Source of the DNA: Megaleporinus macrocephalus
Lineage: Eukaryota > Chordata > Actinopteri > Characiformes > Anostomidae
DNA length: 64,000 nt
Direction of reading: 5' to 3'
Assembly (NCBI GenBank): GCA_021613375.1
Contig: CM038704.1
Coordinates: 30,876,582-30,940,581 of the forward strand
Shown: one piece after another, positions 61,482-64,000 of the stretch
How positions within the stretch are numbered: the first letter of the stretch is position 1
Layout of the letters: each line of letters starts with the position of its first letter
Position numbers and translations under genes: made by a program
Notes under the pieces: generated by a model
The model's database searches: none
Told to the model about the DNA's origin: nothing
The model's input: the letters and a program-made list of their open reading frames with translations, nothing else

Positions 61482-63105
61482 CTGGGAAATGTTTATAAAT
61501 CAGAGATGTATTCTGCTTAACAGGCTCGTACCATTTGCCAGGTTATACTGGTGAAAAACCACAATGCCATATATGAGATGAATTTAATTTATATCTATAT
61601 GCGTGTTTGTGTGTTGATTCTGAGAGACTTCACTACTACACAAGACCCCCAAAAGTCATGATATGCAAAGGAGAAGGTGGTGTTTTATAGAAGCATGAAA
61701 GCATGTTTAACATATTTTCTGCTACTTTGAATGATGGGCATGATCTTTAACCAAGTTCATGTCAAAGCAGTAAAAGTAATATAAGGTTATATGTTGAAAA
61801 ACAAATCATCTTGTGGAAGAGATGATGAACACAGTGATATTAGGGGAGCAAGACATTTTGTTTGTATCCTCATTACAGTAACATAACTATTAGAATTAGT
61901 GTTTATTCATTTTATTTAAAAAAAATTATTTAGTTGCAGCCCCAATTCAAAATAGTCTGCACTGACTGCAAATCAGTTATTGTGATGGTTTGATGGTAAA
62001 CCCTACCAAAATCCCTTGCTTGATAATCTTAACAGAAACAAAAAAAAAACAAGCAACAATGAACTGTAAGTAAAGAGATGTACAGGATTTGTGGGTGAAT
62101 ACCTACCACTGATAGCCATTTAACATTTTTTTGAGGAAAGCCAAGGCACTTTGGGAAACATTGGGGTACAGCTTAGTTGAGTCAAACTTTGCTGCTTGTA
62201 TTTTGGTTTCTGTCTGCCACGAGTCTTTCTCTTGGAATGGCAGCCTGCCGCTTAGCCTGCATGGACAATGAAAAACCAGTAAGATGCAGTAAAAACCAGC
62301 AGATAATTTTTTTTCAGAGGTACAGAGATATATGAAAGACAGCCACTGTAGCACTAACATTAAATGATTACTTAAAGGGGACCAGTTAAGTTTGTTTTCA
62401 GTTTTCAGAATTGTGTTTTTTGGTCTACTAGAATAGATTTACACGGTTTAGTTTTCCCCAAAATACGCTTTTTCTCATATTGTACATCTGTGTTCACCCT
62501 CTGTCCGGCCCGATCCTGAAAGTCCGGTAGAATAAGCTGGCGGACCCTTTACCTTTACAAACTAGCCTGAAGCAGGACATTTTAGAGAAGTAAGTCTCGA
62601 CTGTTTCAGTGCACTGTTTAATATCGTGCCAAGCTTGCCAGTATCTTGACAATGTAGATAGTTTTAAGAGATAATGTCACCTTGAAACAGAGAAAAGGGC
62701 TGGAATTCTAATGAGGCATTTCAGGCAATTGAGAAAAATGGTTTCTGTAGGAGAGGGTTATGCTGCGTAACGTTTGTGGTGGACGGATGGAGGCAAACCA
62801 GATATTTCAGTTTTCAATGTAGCTGCAATAGAAAGGTTGGCCAGTGCAAGCCACAATGCTAAGCAGAACACTCTGTCAATTTTTTTTACAATTTTCCGCC
62901 GACCACCGTGGTGGAATACACCAGTTGTTAATTTTTCCTGGACAACAAACACCTCGTAATAGATCGTAATAGATATTGTTTTAAAACTGCTCACATGAGT
63001 GGAAGTAAAGTTGATTAAGCCATACTTACATAATGTATGTGAGAACTCCCAAACTCCATATATCAGCTGGAGGCCCCACAACATCCCCTTTAAGTATCTC
63101 TGGAG
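61238..63105 (-). CDS. speg: SPEG kinase, last three coding exons (partial)
   Basis: Exons 63105-63030, 62256-62107 and 61481-61238 join in one frame. They encode [10 protein letters not shown]...[15 protein letters not shown], then [13 protein letters not shown]...[10 protein letters not shown], then [15 protein letters not shown] and the tail [20 protein letters not shown]. This is the activation-segment APE motif and subdomains IX-XI of a CaMK/titin-like kinase followed by the SPEG C-terminal signature. It corresponds to the second, C-terminal kinase of SPEG, a striated-muscle protein at the triad that works with MTM1 and acts on SERCA2 and junctophilin-2. Exons upstream (towards higher coordinates) lie beyond the window. 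OBSCN also ends in tandem kinases, but the tail fits SPEG much better. Confidence 0.92.
62107..62256 (-). CDS. speg: speg penultimate exon: kinase C-lobe
   Basis: 150 nt; acceptor ...TTGTCCATGCAG, donor GTAGGT. It encodes [20 protein letters not shown] and on to MLNGYQ plus two bases of Trp. It aligns with mammalian SPEG (LSGRSPF ... LYPNTSQSA) with the same LYPN-x-SQSA core. Confidence 0.92.
63030..63105 (-). CDS. speg: speg exon, third from last: APE motif and DxW helix
   Basis: 76 nt; acceptor ...TTATGGCTGAAG, donor GTAAGT. It encodes [20 protein letters not shown] and ends in LTYI plus two bases of Met. This is the P+1 loop end and helix F of the kinase (Asp-x-Trp). Confidence 0.88.
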
Positions 63106-64000
63106 CTTCAGCCATAAGAAAGAGTAGAGACACATAAGGTTCTGTTCTCCATTTCTACATTGAATCCACAATGGGGTGAGAAATGCATCTTCACCTCACA
63201 ACCACACTAATCATTACCTGTAGCTTTGAATAGTCACTGCATCTAACCCTCACAAAGGCCATTTATTTAATTTTCAGTTAAAATGGCAATTAATAGTAAT
63301 TATTCTTTTTTTCAGTTTTGTAACTTTCAAAACTAAAGTACAAAACAATCATTAAAAGCTAAAGAGATAATGAGATACTTTACAACCACAAATGACCTGG
63401 TGGACCACCTAAACTGTCACCTTCAGATAAACAATACTTAAAACTTCCACCTTTAAGACAGAGAGGAGAAAATGAGGCCCCACTCTTGCTTTAGATTTGA
63501 AAAAAAAAAACCCATCCACAGATGTTTCTGTCTCCCCACTGTGAGTCAACAACGTTATGAATGTGAATGTGTAGCTGCCAAAAAGCTGTTACTGAGAAAG
63601 AAGTAGAAGATAAAAAAAGAAGAAAGTTTGCAAATCAAACAAATGAGCTGCTGGTGTTCTCAGAACCATGGACTGACCCACCACAGAGTCATAAACTAGC
63701 CTAAAGCAAGACATTTCAGAGAGGCCTGACCCACCAGACCTCAACATTACTAAACAATGTGTTTTTTTTATCTAGTTACTTGGACCACACAACTTTTAAA
63801 ACTAAACTTTGGATGTTTGGAAAAACACCACTTTAGTTTTCCTAAAAGTAGTTTTTGAGGTTTCTGTGTAATTTTCTGTTTTAAAACGTGTACCTAGATA
63901 TACTTTTTGACTGGAGATTAAAGAAAGGTGGTCTCTGACTTTGGCACAGTATTGTATTTACTGTTATAATATACCAAAACAACCAATATTGTATTGTACA

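Larger units (their letters stand above)
61482..64000 (-). other. speg: speg introns and window edge
   Basis: Between and beyond the three exons I see no further exon; the preceding kinase exon (DFG region) is not recognisable up to 64000. Dispersed repeat segments are present: 62378-62600 and 63685-63960 share short stretches (for example ACTAGCCT followed by AAGCA near 62562 and 63694). Confidence 0.6.

Noticed and set aside
62758..62959. Possible speg exon on the minus strand or a plus-strand small gene near 62774
   Set aside because: Not SPEG-like, lacks suitable splice signals, and neighbouring sequence has dispersed repeats.
61238..63105. Assigning the kinase fragment to obscurin
   Set aside because: Obscurin also has tandem kinases, but the LYPN-x-SQSA core and the [19 protein letters not shown] tail fit SPEG.
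1..64000. CRISPR arrays, tRNA or rRNA genes, bacterial-type operons
   Set aside because: None found; the only tRNA-like sequence is the SINE head at 28125.

Overview
This window is vertebrate nuclear DNA, almost certainly from a ray-finned (teleost) fish. The evidence is small exons with GT/AG introns, an AT-rich background, typical fish microsatellites, Tc1/mariner and hAT transposons in many states of decay, a tRNA-type SINE, and protein sequence diverged from but clearly orthologous to mammalian muscle genes. I cannot name the species.

Two protein-coding genes are well supported. Gene 1 is obsl1 (obscurin-like 1) on the + strand. Its complete coding sequence runs from the ATG at 21311 to the TAG at 58640-58642. 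I reconstruct 24 coding exons whose lengths sum to 6,864 nt, or 2,287 residues: three Ig domains in the first exon, then Ig4, Ig5, one fibronectin type III domain, and Ig6-Ig23. Nearly every later domain is one symmetrical phase 1-1 exon of 261-276 nt (306 nt for FN3). Two late Ig domains (Ig20, Ig21) are each split by one extra intron. Gene 2 is speg (striated muscle preferentially expressed protein kinase) on the - strand. Only its last three coding exons are present (63105-63030, 62256-62107, 61481-61238). They encode the C-lobe of the second kinase domain and the conserved C-terminal tail. The two genes are convergent, their stop codons are about 2.6 kb apart, and their candidate poly(A) signals suggest the 3' ends meet near 59.59 kb. 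OBSL1 and SPEG are two of the three members of the obscurin family of giant sarcomeric Ig proteins, so the locus is a sarcomere M-band/triad neighbourhood.

Region by region: 1-18,400 is gene-poor and holds decayed transposons (411-1638, 10483-11340), LTR-like elements (3450-3866, 7523-7814, about 9798-10226), a long palindromic MITE (14861-15520), microsatellites, and one short unexplained 56-codon ORF (13255-13425). 18,400-19,040 is richer in GC, contains a MEF2-type site 13 bp from an E-box, and ends in a possible donor site; it is a candidate muscle promoter or non-coding first exon for obsl1. 21,220-59,600 is the obsl1 body. Its introns carry an intact Tc1-like DD34E transposon (30665-32271), two hAT-type non-autonomous elements with 8-bp target duplications (37937-38694, 23149-24274), two Tc1 relics, a SINE, and an unusual perfect 21-bp hairpin. 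59,600-61,237 is the likely speg 3' UTR, and 61,238-63,105 holds the speg exons.

No bacterial-type system, CRISPR array, tRNA or rRNA gene was seen. The most unusual points are the enlarged and C-terminally extended obsl1, the obsl1-speg tail-to-tail arrangement, and the apparently intact transposase.
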